Positions 18,700 through 30,648 of a stretch of DNA of 64,000 bases are shown here, one piece after another (positions within the stretch are counted from its first letter, which is position 1; every line of letters starts with the position of its first letter). The notes beneath the pieces were generated by a model. That model saw only the letters and a list, made by a program, of their open reading frames with translations, was not told the origin of the DNA and did no database searches. The translations under genes and the position numbers were made by a program. The stretch is taken from positions 72,605,091-72,669,090 of the forward strand of contig OX457026.1 of assembly GCA_949752745.1 (NCBI GenBank), read 5' to 3'. This DNA is from Protula sp. h YS-2021. Its lineage: Eukaryota; Annelida; Polychaeta; Sabellida; Serpulidae.

Positions 18700-20600
18700 A
18701 TTTATTTCTGGTGAAGTGCAGCTGATATCATTCTTTACCGCGCAACATGGAAAGTTTTGGAGTAGCCATAATTAAACGGCAGTTCCATGCTTACATTTTC
18801 TTATATTTCTGAATGTATCCAATTGACTTCTATATGTATTCTATATTAGAGGGGAAAAATTCAGGACTTACACAGAAAATAGCACCGCGAATTAATGTCA
18901 CAAAACTGATATATTTCTCATCTTCCTCCAGGACAAGTTCTTTGCGTTAAGTAACGGATTTCATTCTCAGTCGCCACTCGTCTGACCTGAGATACATATT
19001 CTTCCGCTAGGTTCTAATTTTTAACCTATCGCTCATTGCGCTGTGAATTCATTAAATTTCTTCAGAAAGTACCATGTATATCATTTAGGAGCATAGAAGG
19101 AAGTATCTCATCATTTCGAATCGTTACGGTACAACATTTAAATGATTCTTCGGCAAAGCAATACCTCATTGATGTGTCTGAGATATGTCTGTCCTGTGGG
19201 CAACTTGTGACTGACATCTTTTCTTTATTTATTCAAGTTGAGAGTCGCCATCCCGTAATCTCAAAGGTGTGAATATTTCATGCAATACGAAAATCACCAC
19301 TTGCTGTAAGTTACGAGGCAAGAAAACGAACACAGTACATTTACTATTGAGGTAAGTCACAAATTTTTTGTATGCTTTTTGCACATGCATGCAATGTCAA
19401 TGCTCATCAAGCAAGGAAAACATCGCAAACGCCTCCATTTCAATAGGAAACCCTGTGAAAGAAAGCTTTGGGAGATAAGACTAGTGAGTGTTACTTGACA
19501 TGCAGTTTCATTTGCCTTACACGTCATAAACAAACCCCGGAGGTTGGTCTTGTTTATGACAGAAATCTACCTAAAACACAAGGTATATCTAACTATGTCT
19601 TTGTGCGTTTGTTGCTGTAGAGTAAATGATCATTAATAGTCATACATCTTGCACCGCTTCTCAGCAATCAAGCCAAAATAAGGCCTTCAAGAAGAAGGTG
19701 ACCAAGTAAACTATGTCTCTCCTGTCGTAATTAAAAGGCAGTTTGTTGTAAAACCTCAGTTGCTGTTATGGAATAGGTAGTTCGCACCTCGCTCATCCAA
19801 TTGATTTCATTGAATTTATTTCTTTTATTTCTGCCTTTCCAGCCGAGAACATTTTTCTAACAATAATTATAGGTCACAATTCTTCAAAATTGTAGAACAT
19901 TGTTTTGTGGGTTAAATAAAGATATTGATTGGAAACAATATTGATAGTAAAATTAGAGGAGTTTTGAAGAACCAGACCAACACGCCTGAAAAGAAATTGT
20001 ATAGTATTTGTGTACGCACGAACCTCCATGAGAAGTTCTTTGAGCTTCCTTGTTTCGTTTTTACTGTAACTTCCCAACTAGTAGGAGACTTCTTGATGGA
20101 TTGTCCAGAAATCTCCTTTCCCATTGATTCGTCTAGACGTCCAATGAAATTCCTAGCCGGTCTAGAAGTTCCATGTGAACATTTTTTATTTTCTGATCCC
20201 CAACCCTTCCCCAACAACCTTCCCCTGTCATTGATGACGTTTTATCCGAATTCCAAACGAGCAGAGCTGCTGTCATTTCCATCATTTACTATCAAGACAG
20301 TGAAGTGATAACATCATAAAAATGAATATTCCAAGAAGAAGTGAAATGTGAATGACGTTAAGCAATGCTGCCAAACTTAGATGAATCCGAGAGACATTTA
20401 TGTGAAAACTGATTGCCCTTCGTAAAGAAAGAGGACTTATTACTTGCTGCATTTGCCTCCATGTCTTGAACAATACTGAACAGTATGCGGACCATACATG
20501 TGATGATACATATATTCATGCAGCACCAATATAAAGCATAGGTATAAAAAGATTAGATGATGAGTCAGATCAACCTCCTGCAAAGAACCATAGATGGAAA
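18700..20600. other. Unassigned interval between Harbinger and Polinton relics
   Basis: Overlapping frames of 101-127 codons lie on opposite strands at 19,912-20,308. Neither has recognised homology and their overlap suggests at most one is a decayed gene. It may include the left flank of the Polinton, but no inverted terminal repeat was found. Confidence 0.4.
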
Positions 20601-20630
20601 CAAACTAAGACGCAAACAAAGAAGGATGTA

Positions 20631-23620
20631 ATGCAAGTGGGTAAAGGTAGAAGAATAACACATACACTTCAAGAATTGTTTAAGCCTGCTTTGCACTGGA
20701 AATGCGACAGAAAGATTAGACAATGGAATAAATGGTACATTTTCTTTTTAGCTCAATTCAAGAAAATAACAACAAATGAAGAGGGAGTGTTAGTAGAACG
20801 CGTGGATAACACTCCTCTGAGCACTCAGATTTTTAGACCATTCAATGAAACAGATATTGATAACGATTTGTCAAATGCATTCAAGGATTTGTTCAGCAAG
20901 TTTGATGAGCATGAACTTCAAGGATCTGGATGGGTGCTGGATAAGATTCTCCAGACTGAAGTTCGTACAGCTCCATTAGAACCCTTACAAGCTTCCCGCT
21001 ACATTGAGTTGTCAAAGAAAATAAAGAATACCAAAGGTGTTATGCACATCAAGAACACAGAAAAAGTGCTTCCTATGGTCTATATTAGCATATTTACATC
21101 CAACACATGATCATGTAAGTTCGATGCATAAGTATCGACCGTTTGAACATGCTGGGCAATGGAATGTGGAAGATGTAACATTTCCAAACCAATTCATCAA
21201 ATTCCTAAATTTGAGAAGATGACCAACATTACCATCAATGTTTTTGGTTGGGAAAACCAAGCTGTGGTACCCATTCACGTAAGTCGCATGAGTCAACATG
21301 AGAGTGACACTGAAGTCAACTTACTGTTCATCAGTGACAATAATAAGAGACATTAGTGCTTGATTCAGAATTTTAGTTGACTCATGAAGTATCGTACTAA
21401 AAATCATGGCAAAACGTTATACTGCTTCAATGGGTTTGCATGGGTTTTGGTGACAAGACTTTTGGACAAATATCGTAAAGTTTGTGGGAAGCAACGAGCA
21501 CAGAGATTGTCATTTCAAAAGAATGCAATCATTGGATTCAAGAGCACTGAAAAAGAATAAAGGTATCCTTTGTTATTTATGCTGAGTTTAAATATTGTAC
21601 AGAGAAACAGGAGGGTAATCGTTACCAACATCACGAGGTCAACAGTTTTGCCTGTGTTGTCGTCAGCGAATATCAGAAATGTGATCCTGGGCCTTACCAT
21701 GGAGAGAGTGCTGTCCACAAATTTCTACAGTATATGTTGGATGAACGTGATCACATTGTGAATCGATTGAGCAACCCATAACCCATTGAAATGGCCGCCG
21801 AGGATAAGAAACAGTTCGTTCAAGCTACTCATTGTGACATTTGCCATGAGTTGATGGGATTGGATCGTGTACGAGATCATGATCACATCAACCCATAGTG
21901 AATGAACCTACAGTTTTGCTTAAGAAAGGATCAGCAAGGAAAGTGGGATTCATTCGTCACTCCTGTCCTATTCCACAATCTACGAGGATATGGCGGTCAT
22001 CTCCTTATGAAGAGTATAGGAAAATTCAAACACTTGACGATGTCAGTCATTCTCAACACTGTCTAAAAGTACATTGCAATTACCATGGGCAATTTAAAAT
22101 CCATCGACTCCTACCAATTCAAGGGAGCATCCTTGCAAGCATTAGTAGCCAACTTAGCGGCTGAAGTCAAAGATAAGTTTCAGAAGACTTCTCATGTGCT
22201 TGACCGTCAACAGCAAGAGTTACTTTTGAGAAAAGGAGTGAAACCAAACTTCCACCACAAGAAGACTTTTACAGTCAACTGACTGAAGAAGGAAATAGTG
22301 ATGACTATGCTAATGCAGAAAGGGTCTGGAATGTATTCCACTGCAACAACTTTGGACAATTGTTGGTAGATGTGTTTGAAGATTTTAGAAATATGTGTCT
22401 CAGCACCTATGAATGGGATCCTGCTCATTACTATACAGCACCAGTTATTGTTATTGGACGCTATGCAAAAACCTACCATGATTCAATTGGAATTGACAGA
22501 CGATATTGACATGTATCAAATGGTGGAGGCAGGTCTGCGAGGAGATATTTCAGTCATTACACGCAAGTATGCAAAAGCCAACATCCGTACAAACCAGACT
22601 ATGATGTGATGAAGTCAACAAACTACATCATGTACTTTGATGCCAACAATCTCTACAGGTGAAGTATGTCACAGAGTTTGACAGAATGTGGATTTGCACG
22701 TGTGGAAGATCCACAATCTCTGGACTACATGAAGTGAGTGAAGATGCCGAGACAGGATATATTTTAGAGGTAGATTTCGCATACCCGAATGAAATCCATG
22801 ATCAGCATAGTGACTATCCAGTGGCTGCTGAGAAGAAAACTGTTTGAATCAGTGAATTATCCGAATACAGTAAGAACCGCAGAAAGCTGTTGGGATTGAA
22901 ATGTAAACCTACGGAAAAGTTGATTCTCAGTCTTGGTAACAAGGAACAGTATATGGTACATTATTAAAATTTGCAGCAATACGGATTGAAAGTGAGAAAG
23001 GTGCATTATATTCCAGCAGAGTAAATGGCTAGCTAAGTACATAGATGTTAATACAGAGAAGAAAAAAGTGATAAAAAAATCCCATTTGAAAAATACTTTG
23101 ACAAATTGATGAATAATGCCATATTTGGTAAAACTATGGAACATTTGAGGAAACGAACCAATGTAGAATTGGTTCACGATGAGAAACTATTTAAAAAGCT
23201 GGTGGCCAAGCCTATGTTCACAAATTCCACATTTTCAATGAGGATTTGAGAGCAATACATTGCCTAAAATCAGATTAAACTTTGAACAAGCCCACTCAGA
23301 TTGGGTTTGCTATTCTGGATCTGAGCACAACAGAAATGATTCAAAAAGCTGTTCATTCACTGCTGTTCAGTGACACAGACAGTTTGTGCTATGACAAAGG
23401 GTCATTTCCTACATTCCACTGTGAACAAGGAAGTGTTGGGGAAAATGAAAGATTAAACTGCTGGAGCACCCATTGAGGAATCTGTAGGGCTTCGACCAAA
23501 GATGTACATTTTGCTATATGGTGGCCAAGATAAACATACTGCTAAGGGGATTACGCACGCCTGACACATGCTCAGTACAAGAATGAAAAGGGCCCGCTCT
23601 CAGACATAATAATCATTCTG
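20631..23620 (+). pseudogene. Polinton DNA polymerase B relic
   Basis: Recognisable blocks in order, in shifting frames: an N-terminal domain (20,631-21,356, with SGWVLDKI and ..KFEKMTNITINVFG); a zinc/HNH-like block CDICHELMGLDRVRDHDHI at about 21,833-21,892; an exonuclease-type block around FHNLRGYGGHL near 21,973; FKSIDSYQFKGASL at 22,094; the palm motif YFDANNLY near 22,632; GYILEVDFAYPNEIHD at 22,759; and DTDSLCYDK near 23,373, containing the catalytic Asp pair. At least ten frameshifts or stops lie between them. It would replicate the element by protein priming if intact; here it is dead. Confidence 0.8.
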
Positions 23621-23779
23621 TATCAAACTGTTGAAGTGTGAACATGTCTGCATGACTGAACAACAACTGACATCTACAACAATGCCTTCAGAAAAGTCTG
23701 AGACAATACCTACAGCAAAGTCTAAGACACTATGAAAAGTCTGAGTTGAAGTCACAACCACTACCATAGGCGGCTACAG

Positions 23780-24708
23780 TTTAGAAAGATGAAAAGAGAT
23801 GAGTGTTCGCCTAAAGCTAACATGCCACCGTGCAAGAAGCAAAAATGGAGTTTAAAGCAGAGCTTTAAGTCAAGTGAGAACCTGAGCGTAAAGCTGTTGC
23901 CATTACAAAGTCTATAAAGGAGGAGATGAGTGTAGATGATTTACCAGTTATGATATCCATTAATGGAGAAAATTTTTAATACTGATGAAATGTTTAAATT
24001 CGTAAATGTATCACTGATCATGCTTCTGGAAGGCTATATCCTACAAAGAAGGGAATTTGGTGATGTTGAAAGAATGCCAAACGCTGAAGAAGCAAGCAAC
24101 GTCAGTGGAGCCGTGCTTCAACATATCGATGCGTAGAAAAACTGTGACAATCATCAACAAAGGAATCAGTTGTCGTCATGAACTCATACGTGCAACTCTC
24201 TCTGAATCCGATCTATTACAGTAGAACTTTCATTATCCCATCTCCTGAAGATCGAGCCATGGTGAAGCATTATTTTGAATCTTTATCAAAGCCAGGATTT
24301 CGCCTACAAGTGTCAGAAGATCTTTGTGCAAAAGTCATGGAACGTGACGGTGATGAAGGATTATTTTGAATTTTTACCAATGCCAGGATTTCCTCTACAG
24401 GTGTCATACAACAGTATGATACAGCTTACGGCTTACCGAACAACGATTTCATCACGCTCAGTCAGAACATTGGTGTCAAGTGTATGATGCTTGGCAAGAA
24501 CTTGAAACTTAGCTTTGAAGCAAATGGACATGTACAATTGATACGTGGTTCAAGAAGTAGTGACTTTACGCCTAATATGCGGACTATGATAAAGAGTATG
24601 AAAGGTTTAAATGAATCAAACCATGTCAATGTGAAAGTGATTGGGTTGGATCAATGTTATGTGAGTTTTCATAGCATTTACAAACGGGGTGATACGGAGT
24701 TGTTGTGA
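23780..24708 (+). pseudogene. Unassigned Polinton-region frames with an internal ~89-bp duplication
   Basis: Short frames follow the polymerase relic on the same strand (24,178-24,369, 24,275-24,487, 24,484-24,708). The segment at about 24,262-24,350 (gaagcattattttgaatctttatcaaag) is repeated at 24,351-24,410 in diverged form. No family recognised; a Polinton structural or accessory gene is likely from position. Confidence 0.4.
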
Positions 24709-24709
24709 G

Positions 24710-25200
24710 TGGGCTAATATGCTACATGTACTAGCACAATATGTATTTGAAATATTTTTGTTCTTAACAATGCATTGTAAATATGTTAAATTGTTGTTCT
24801 CAATAACTGTAAATATTTGTGATTTATTATGTGAAAAAAAAATAAAACACAGGATGCTTTTAAACCTTTTTATTTTTTTTCAAATAATACTTCACTGTAA
24901 TACAGGAGAATATATGATATATCACATACATGGTTTACGGATGAGTTAGCCCACGCCAGAGACCCTCTTTAAGAATGAAAAAAGGGTTTGTGGGCTAGTT
25001 AACACCTCGCCATTGACCCTGCATTTGAATGAAATGAGATTCACTTGTGAATTAAAAAAAAGCCAGTGGTCTCAGTGACCTCAGTGACCTCCGAATGATA
25101 TGGCACCAGTATGATATTAGTAGGGCAATGTAGCAGTAATCAATTACAAATATACACTGAGATAAATCACTGAACCTTAACTACAAATAAAAACTTAACT
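24710..25200. other. AT-rich junction between convergent Polinton gene sets
   Basis: Very AT-rich, with aataaa at about 24,840. No frame supported. It separates the plus-strand polymerase block from the minus-strand structural block, where both would need 3' ends. Confidence 0.5.
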
Positions 25201-25211
25201 ATAAATTTAAA

Positions 25212-25549
25212 AAATTTAACAAGTCTAATAGAACAATAGTCCTTCACTACAAAATCTCCATCACTTCTTTTTAATATATCTATAATGTCAAACATGTTAT
25301 AATCTCGAGTTCTACGCAATGTATCATACACATAATAAAAACCACAGGTGTTAGAAAGGAGTTGTGCAATGGTATTGAATTATACACATACTCATTATTT
25401 ATAAAGATTATCTATAGGCGCAAGTCCATAAGAGTCAAAACATTCCACAACTTTGTCAAAGTATGAGGCAACCCAATGTTCTCCAGGTTCATCATGGTTG
25501 TCTGTGTCGATGACAAAGGTCACTTGCTGTAATGCTGGCATTTGATCCA
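25212..25549 (-). pseudogene. Polinton adenain-like cysteine protease relic
   Basis: First segment (about 25,549-25,410) reads MDQMPALQQVTFVIDTDN, then GEHWVASYFD and CFDSYGLAP: the His of HW and the acidic FDSYG of the C5/Ulp1-like fold. A stop and frameshift follow; the second segment (about 25,371-25,215) reads AQLLSNTCGFYYVY, where Gln and Cys match the oxyanion and nucleophile positions. Such proteases mature adenovirus and Polinton-type capsids. All catalytic residues survive but the frame does not. Confidence 0.7.
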
Positions 25550-25619
25550 TAGAAACACTCCATGGAAGTCTTTTGTCATGACGTCATCCACCAATATGGC
25601 GTCTATCTGCTTCGTGTTC

Positions 25620-26080
25620 AAGATTGATAATAAAACTAAATACTGTGATTTGCCCTTATTTCAATGATGTTGTCAAATTCAGCATAGACTACGACATTGT
25701 GTTTTGCAAGGCATTGGCAAAATTCATTTCCAGCCCCAGATTTCCATGCCTGATAAGGGCGAAATGGTCATCACCATCATAATCAGGTTTTAAGTCGAAA
25801 GAAAATAAAACATAACCTCTAGGCCAAACTCCCTGTTTTATGATGGAGCTTTTCTCACTATTGAATTTATCAAAACATTTGTAAAGAATTTCAAAAGCGT
25901 CAAGATATTTTCCTTCATTAATGTTAAGCTTGAGACGTTTGAAGGGGACTGGTTCACCATCAGTGTAAAGTTGCATGTAGTTAAGATGAAAATGTAAGGA
26001 TTTCTTGTCGTTGTTCCAGTAAAGGTTTCATTGTGAACCATTTCAATTTGGTAATTGACCCAAAAGATGCTGTCTTTTAC
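25620..26080 (-). pseudogene. Polinton major capsid protein, C-terminal relic
   Basis: The frame 25,689-25,976 contains GVWPRGYVLFSFDLKPDY and HFALIRHGNLGLEMNFANAL, the conserved C-terminal jelly-roll strands of the Polinton double-jelly-roll capsid protein. One frameshift near 25,690 separates the continuation VVYAEFDNIIEI. N-terminal sequence is missing or unrecognisable upstream of about 26,080. Confidence 0.75.
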
Positions 26081-26392
26081 AAATCATTGAAATCGATCGG
26101 AAATGGCTAAAATTTTAAAATCTTTACTGGTAATAGGAAATTTGGCAGGAGTTGGAAATCACAATTCAATCACAACAACAAAAGTCTGCTGCTGTAGCAG
26201 CTGCAGACTTTTCTTGTTGTAATTAAATTTTGTAAATGGTGGCCAAGAATTTGAGATATTTCCGTTACTGTTTCACGATTTCGTTTGTTTTTAACAGTTT
26301 ATTTACTTTAATTTTAATATATCATTTGAAGGTTGACGATCATAATATTCTATGTTCTGATTCAAGAATAAGAGCCATTTTCAATGCAATCT

Positions 26393-26644
26393 TCATTCTT
26401 TAAATAATAACTGAGCCAATAATGGAAGCAGAATTCCTGCAATTTTTCCAATAAATCCACCTTTCTGATTAATCAACTTCTTTTTATGCTTGCGAGAAAT
26501 TTTCTTATCAGCCAGTTGTCGAGTGGTATCTGGCTTACGCTTTAATTTTTGATACAAGTGTGGCTTCAGTAGTAAGTATCCATGCAATATATTCAAACAT
26601 ATTTCAAACAAACTGACCAATTCATCTTTTGTAGCTTGCTTCAA
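26393..26644 (-). pseudogene. Small basic Polinton virion-type protein
   Basis: 83 codons, the longest intact Polinton frame here. Middle region is Lys/Arg-rich (LADKKISRKHKKKLINQKGG), then a hydrophobic tail (IAGILLPLLAQLLF). The NQKGGF-hydrophobic ending is the hallmark of a small conserved Polinton protein compared with adenovirus core/membrane-active peptides. Possibly N-terminally truncated. Confidence 0.6.
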
Positions 26645-26709
26645 TAAGGATTTACGTCGTTTAATTCGCTTGAATTCGTCTAGACATCTTGACGTTCAAT
26701 AGCAAACTG

Positions 26710-27310
26710 CTTTAATTCTTATTCATACGCTATTTTATTCACATAAATGTAATGGGTATCACTTGGTAGAATTCCTGAGCGAATACGTAATTTATCTTCT
26801 GTCTTTGGTTTCAAATCAATGAATAAATAGACATGAGGTTTGATCGTGGCATCTTCATATGCTTTAATGAGAAACTGATTTTTTCCTGGATACATTTTCT
26901 GAGTTAATGCACTGATCCGTTAACTATTCCGTTAACGATTTTTAAAGAGAATAATGTCATGCGTATTTAACCTAATCTTACGCATTTCGTTTTCTTGGTG
27001 AAACAGATTGTCTAGCATGAAAATAATTTTTAGATTTTTATGGCTACTTCCAACACTAAACAATCTGGTCATGCGTTCATCTCTGTGACGTTTGGTCAAG
27101 AGATCATCAATAATGAGTAAGTTATTCTGTTTTGGATTGAAACGTCTTTCTTGGATTGCCCTGATGAAATGTCACTCCTCTCATGCCGTTGCACAACAGC
27201 TGTTCCGCAGCACAGAGCCATAAAATATTTTTAGAAAATGGTTGAATAACTTTTTGTTCAATGAGCGCTTTCACCAGAGATGTTAGAAACCAGACATGTA
27301 AACGGATGCT
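26710..27310 (-). pseudogene. Polinton FtsK/HerA-type packaging ATPase relic
   Basis: In shifting frames: a damaged Walker A region near 27,290, SLVKALIEQKVIQPF (about 27,278-27,234), then NNLLIIDDLLTKRHRDERM with the Walker B Asp pair (about 27,140-27,085), SSHKNLKIIFMLDNLFHQ, and the C-terminal block FLIKAYEDATIKPHVYLFID (about 26,875). The order matches the family; the P-loop Gly/Lys residues are not preserved, so it is inactive. Confidence 0.7.
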
Positions 27311-27440
27311 TCATAGCGCTTGAATATGAGATTGCTTTACCCAACTATTTAATTCTTTTGGCCAGCCCAAAAACTTGATAAATAATTCCCTCACACCTCG
27401 TCTTTTTCGTGTCTTCAAAACTTTTTCAATTTTCAATCAC
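27300..27440 (-). pseudogene. Chromodomain-like C-terminus of the Polinton integrase
   Basis: Reads TRCEGII/RGVRELFIKFLGWPKELNSW in overlapping frames, the FIKFLGWP...NSWV core of the chromodomain that ends Polinton integrases. A stop follows Leu about ten codons later. Confidence 0.65.
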
Positions 27441-27739
27441 CTTGTAATTCTTTCTTATAGAAGTGACCATCAATGTCTTGGTCTAAAAAGTATTTGACAC
27501 GATACAATATATTTCTTGCTTCTTACAACGATGTGTGACAATGAACACTTCATGTGTCCATTTTATATATAAATACATATTTTATGAGTGAAATGCGAAC
27601 ATCTTTACTAATGTTAAACTTGTATGATTTTGGTGTTTTCGTTGATTCCAATTTCATTTTCTCAATTTACATTTTCTTCCACATTTAGATTCAATCTTCT
27701 TGGTAATGTCTACAGGTGATAATGCACTTGGTAAGGATT

Positions 27740-28330
27740 TATGAGGCCTATGATTATGATTGTAGACTAAGTCTTGTAAAATAGCTGTACACCAATATAG
27801 AAAATATCTGTATACCTATGTAGAAAAAAGCAAAACAGCACTCCTTTGAGAGTACGTATGACTCTTTCGGCAAAGATGGCTTCAGTCTCATTCTTTGAAA
27901 TATATGCATGAATATCTTCTTTCTTTAGAAATTTCTTTAGCGTCTGTTCTTAAATTCTGTTCCATTATGTGATTTCAATGCTCTAGGTCTTCTTGTTTTT
28001 TGTTGGAAAGAAGGCTTGAATGACACTCATATGTGTTTTATTTGGGAGAGGTTGTACCCACAAGTGTTTGGAAAAGAGGTCTATAACGATTAGTAGAAAG
28101 TGATTTCCTTTATTATGTGCTGCACTATTGGCTACATCTGTGAAATCTACATCCCACATATCGTCAATATAACGATTAATGATGCGTTGCCTTTTAAATT
28201 TGTATTTCACAAGTTGAACTAAACTAAAAATATCTTGATCTTGCAACCAAGTTTTCACTTTGAAATATGTCACATGATGTTTGCTTTGTTTCAGTATTTT
28301 GTACAATTTATTAGGTAGTGCAAATGCTCC
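27740..28330 (-). pseudogene. Polinton rve-family integrase core relic
   Basis: The frame 27,983-28,306 begins MYKILKQSKHHVTYFKVKTW and contains DDMWDVDFTDVANSA (first catalytic Asp) and HFLLIVIDLFSKHLWVQPL. It shifts near 27,985; then SHNGTEFKN has His where the second Asp is expected, and AERVIRTLKG carries the catalytic Glu. Loss of the second Asp plus frameshifts make it inactive. Cuts and joins element ends in intact relatives. Confidence 0.8.
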
Positions 28331-28339
28331 AGGGATTCT

Positions 28340-29640
28340 ATGTTTAAAGTAAATATTGGCTAATTAGTCTTTATACGTTGTCATCTTAATTCGAAATGAA
28401 ACCAATCATTCACATAATAAAACTTTTGTTGACATGCAGATATAAATAACTTCATTAATATTATAATAATTCAGAGAAAACAGTCAAATGATTATGTTGT
28501 GCACTACTGTACATACATACATACAAACTTTAATGTTCTTCAAGTTCAGTTCGTTCTTGTGTTCATTTGATATACACTTTAATGTACCCCTCTAATTAAA
28601 CATACATAGCTAGCTTTTTTACGGCTTTTCCATTACATTCTTTCCATGATATGATGGAGATAATATTTGTTTGACACCACCTCCCCACCACTTGCTATGA
28701 GTTGCTTCAACTAAGGTCTTATCTCTTCATTCATTTAACTTTTTACGAAATAGCACACACTGATTTAATTTTATATACAAAACGTAACGCATCTTGCTTG
28801 CCTTCACTGTGTGCCATAAGGAACAAGGCTTTATTGCTTAAGCTATGCGTTTTGCTTCATATTCATTTTCACATGAAAGATTAGCTAAACAATCTTTTGA
28901 CGGTTATGAGAAACTGCTTTCGCATATTGACTTAAAGCTTCACTCGAATTGAATGCACGTCCATGTTTTTTTAGCTTAGTTGGAAATATGTTTGAAAGAA
29001 CATCCTCATAACAACTAAATACTAAGACATTCTCCATGTTGTCTGGTCGCATTACTTGTAGCATGCCAGATCAATTTTCTGGTTTAAATATTTCCTGTTC
29101 TGCATGTCCACCAAGACTTATTCTTCTGCCGCTACCAACTTGCGCTGCATCTGACTTGCTATGTTTGTTTGCTGGCATGGTTCCCTTTCCTGTGATATAA
29201 TGACGGTATCACTTGAATTTTTCAAAGCAACTTCATGTACGGATTCTGTTATAGTTTCTGTCACCTTTTATATTATTTTCTTCCTTTGTTGACTTTGAAA
29301 CAACTCACATAAGATTAAATTATTTAGAAAGAAAAACATCGTCGCTATGCCTTCAACATTTAAATGACTAGGTTTTTAAACAATGTTAAAAGGTTTTATA
29401 TCTTACCTTTGAAGCAAAACTGTTGACTTTATGTATTTTCAGTTTCTTCTTCTGTACATAAAATTCTGATAGATGTCATCCTGTGATCGTACATTTAATA
29501 TCCTAAATCGAATGTGATGAAGTTGTAGCCTTCAATAAGCTTATCATACTGTTGACACTCTGTATAGCGTTCACCATCAGGTTCAATAACTTTTATACTA
29601 AGATCTTGTAGCTGAAATCCTTGTATTGATGAAGCCCTGA
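28340..29640 (-). other. Unassigned outer part of the Polinton relic
   Basis: Minus-strand frames MPANKHSKSDAAQVGSGRRI (about 29,177) and IKVIEPDGERYTECQQYD (about 29,595) look like decayed coding sequence but match no family I recognise. The rest is AT-rich. The right terminus of the element was not found. Confidence 0.4.
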
Positions 29641-30532
29641 TTAATACTATGGTAAAAAATGGTTGAAATCGGTCCAGTCGTTTTGACGGTATGCGCTGTT
29701 TAAGTTATCATGTCTGTCTTTATATACTAATGAAAAATGTTCAGAATGCTTGAAAAATGTACCAAATTTTAAATTCACGCCCAAAATTCGGTTTATTGAA
29801 CATATATGTTGAAATAAATGAATGGTCTAGAAATCGGAAAAAGTTCCTGCCCGTGACTTCGGTGTGAGAATAAAACTATACATTTTTCTCATGCGAAAAG
29901 AAGATGTGTTTACAGTCACATGACAAGTATTGAACTTAGAGTGCAGCGCTACGGTCTCATTTTCCATATACAGCTTGCAGTCATGGATGTGACAATAAAC
30001 ACGTTTTTAAAGCTTACGATTGGAAGAAAGATCAGCTACTGAAAAAAAACTCGGTCCTTTTTTCAGAACCACCAACTTGTGTGAAATAAGCGCAAAATAT
30101 TGACTGCTGATGTATGGATTATAAAAAATGTATTGTTGAGAAGTACAAAACAAAATTTTTATGGTTAGATATAGAACGAAAAAGTATTCGATGTTCAGAG
30201 CAATGCCATTCATAATGCATTTTTAAACAGCAGAGCCCAATGCTGACTTGCATCTCAATATATGCAATGTTTAACGGAGGACAACCAGTGAATTAAAATG
30301 CGAATCATTTTCGGTATTCACAATTTTTTTACCCGGACAATCCAGAAGTCTCCTTTCCCCTACTACAACGTCCTAAATCTTGTATTTCGTTTATGCGGTA
30401 GTCAGGAGAATGAACGTGATTTTAATATTTCAATATTTACCACGCCTGCCTTAACCACAAAATGCAACCACAGCCAGTTCTGCAAATGCACAGTGTCGAT
30501 TTGTTTACTTCCGTGAAAAAATTTTAGGAGTG
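29640..30532. other. Upstream region of ABCD3
   Basis: AT-rich DNA before the start codon. No CpG island, TATA box or other promoter element can be defended. The 5' UTR must lie here but its start cannot be placed. Confidence 0.5.
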
Positions 30533-30648
30533 ATGGCAGCGTTAAGCAAAGTTGCAAGTGTTGCAACGCCAAGGAATTCAGCAATTTTTGCGACGGGAGT
30601 ATCTATATTATGGTTGCTAGCAAAGCGGAGACAGCAAAAAGCAAAGAA
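30533..30648 (+). CDS. ABCD3: ABCD3 exon 1 (start codon)
   Basis: [16 protein letters not shown], a hydrophobic stretch ([14 protein letters not shown]) and a basic run KRRQQKAK. Length and layout match the N-terminus of known ABCD3, which carries peroxisome-targeting information. Donor gtaatt, phase 2. The ATG is the only one in frame near the domain start. Confidence 0.92.

Larger units (their letters stand above)
20600..29640. mobile_element. Polinton/Maverick relic, about 9 kb
   Basis: Carries decayed versions of the Polinton hallmark genes: protein-primed DNA polymerase B (plus strand), and rve integrase with chromodomain, FtsK/HerA-type packaging ATPase, small basic hydrophobic-tailed protein, double-jelly-roll major capsid protein and adenain-like protease (minus strand). 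Every larger gene has stops and frameshifts. Intact Polintons are usually 15-20 kb with long inverted termini; neither terminus was found, so the copy is shortened. Confidence 0.85.

Noticed and set aside
19912..20308. Overlapping 101- and 127-codon frames on opposite strands
   Set aside because: No recognised domain or splice context on either strand; reported only as unassigned.
20000..30500. Long inverted terminal repeats of the Polinton
   Set aside because: Searched by eye on both sides of the relic; no convincing match, so ends are given as approximate.
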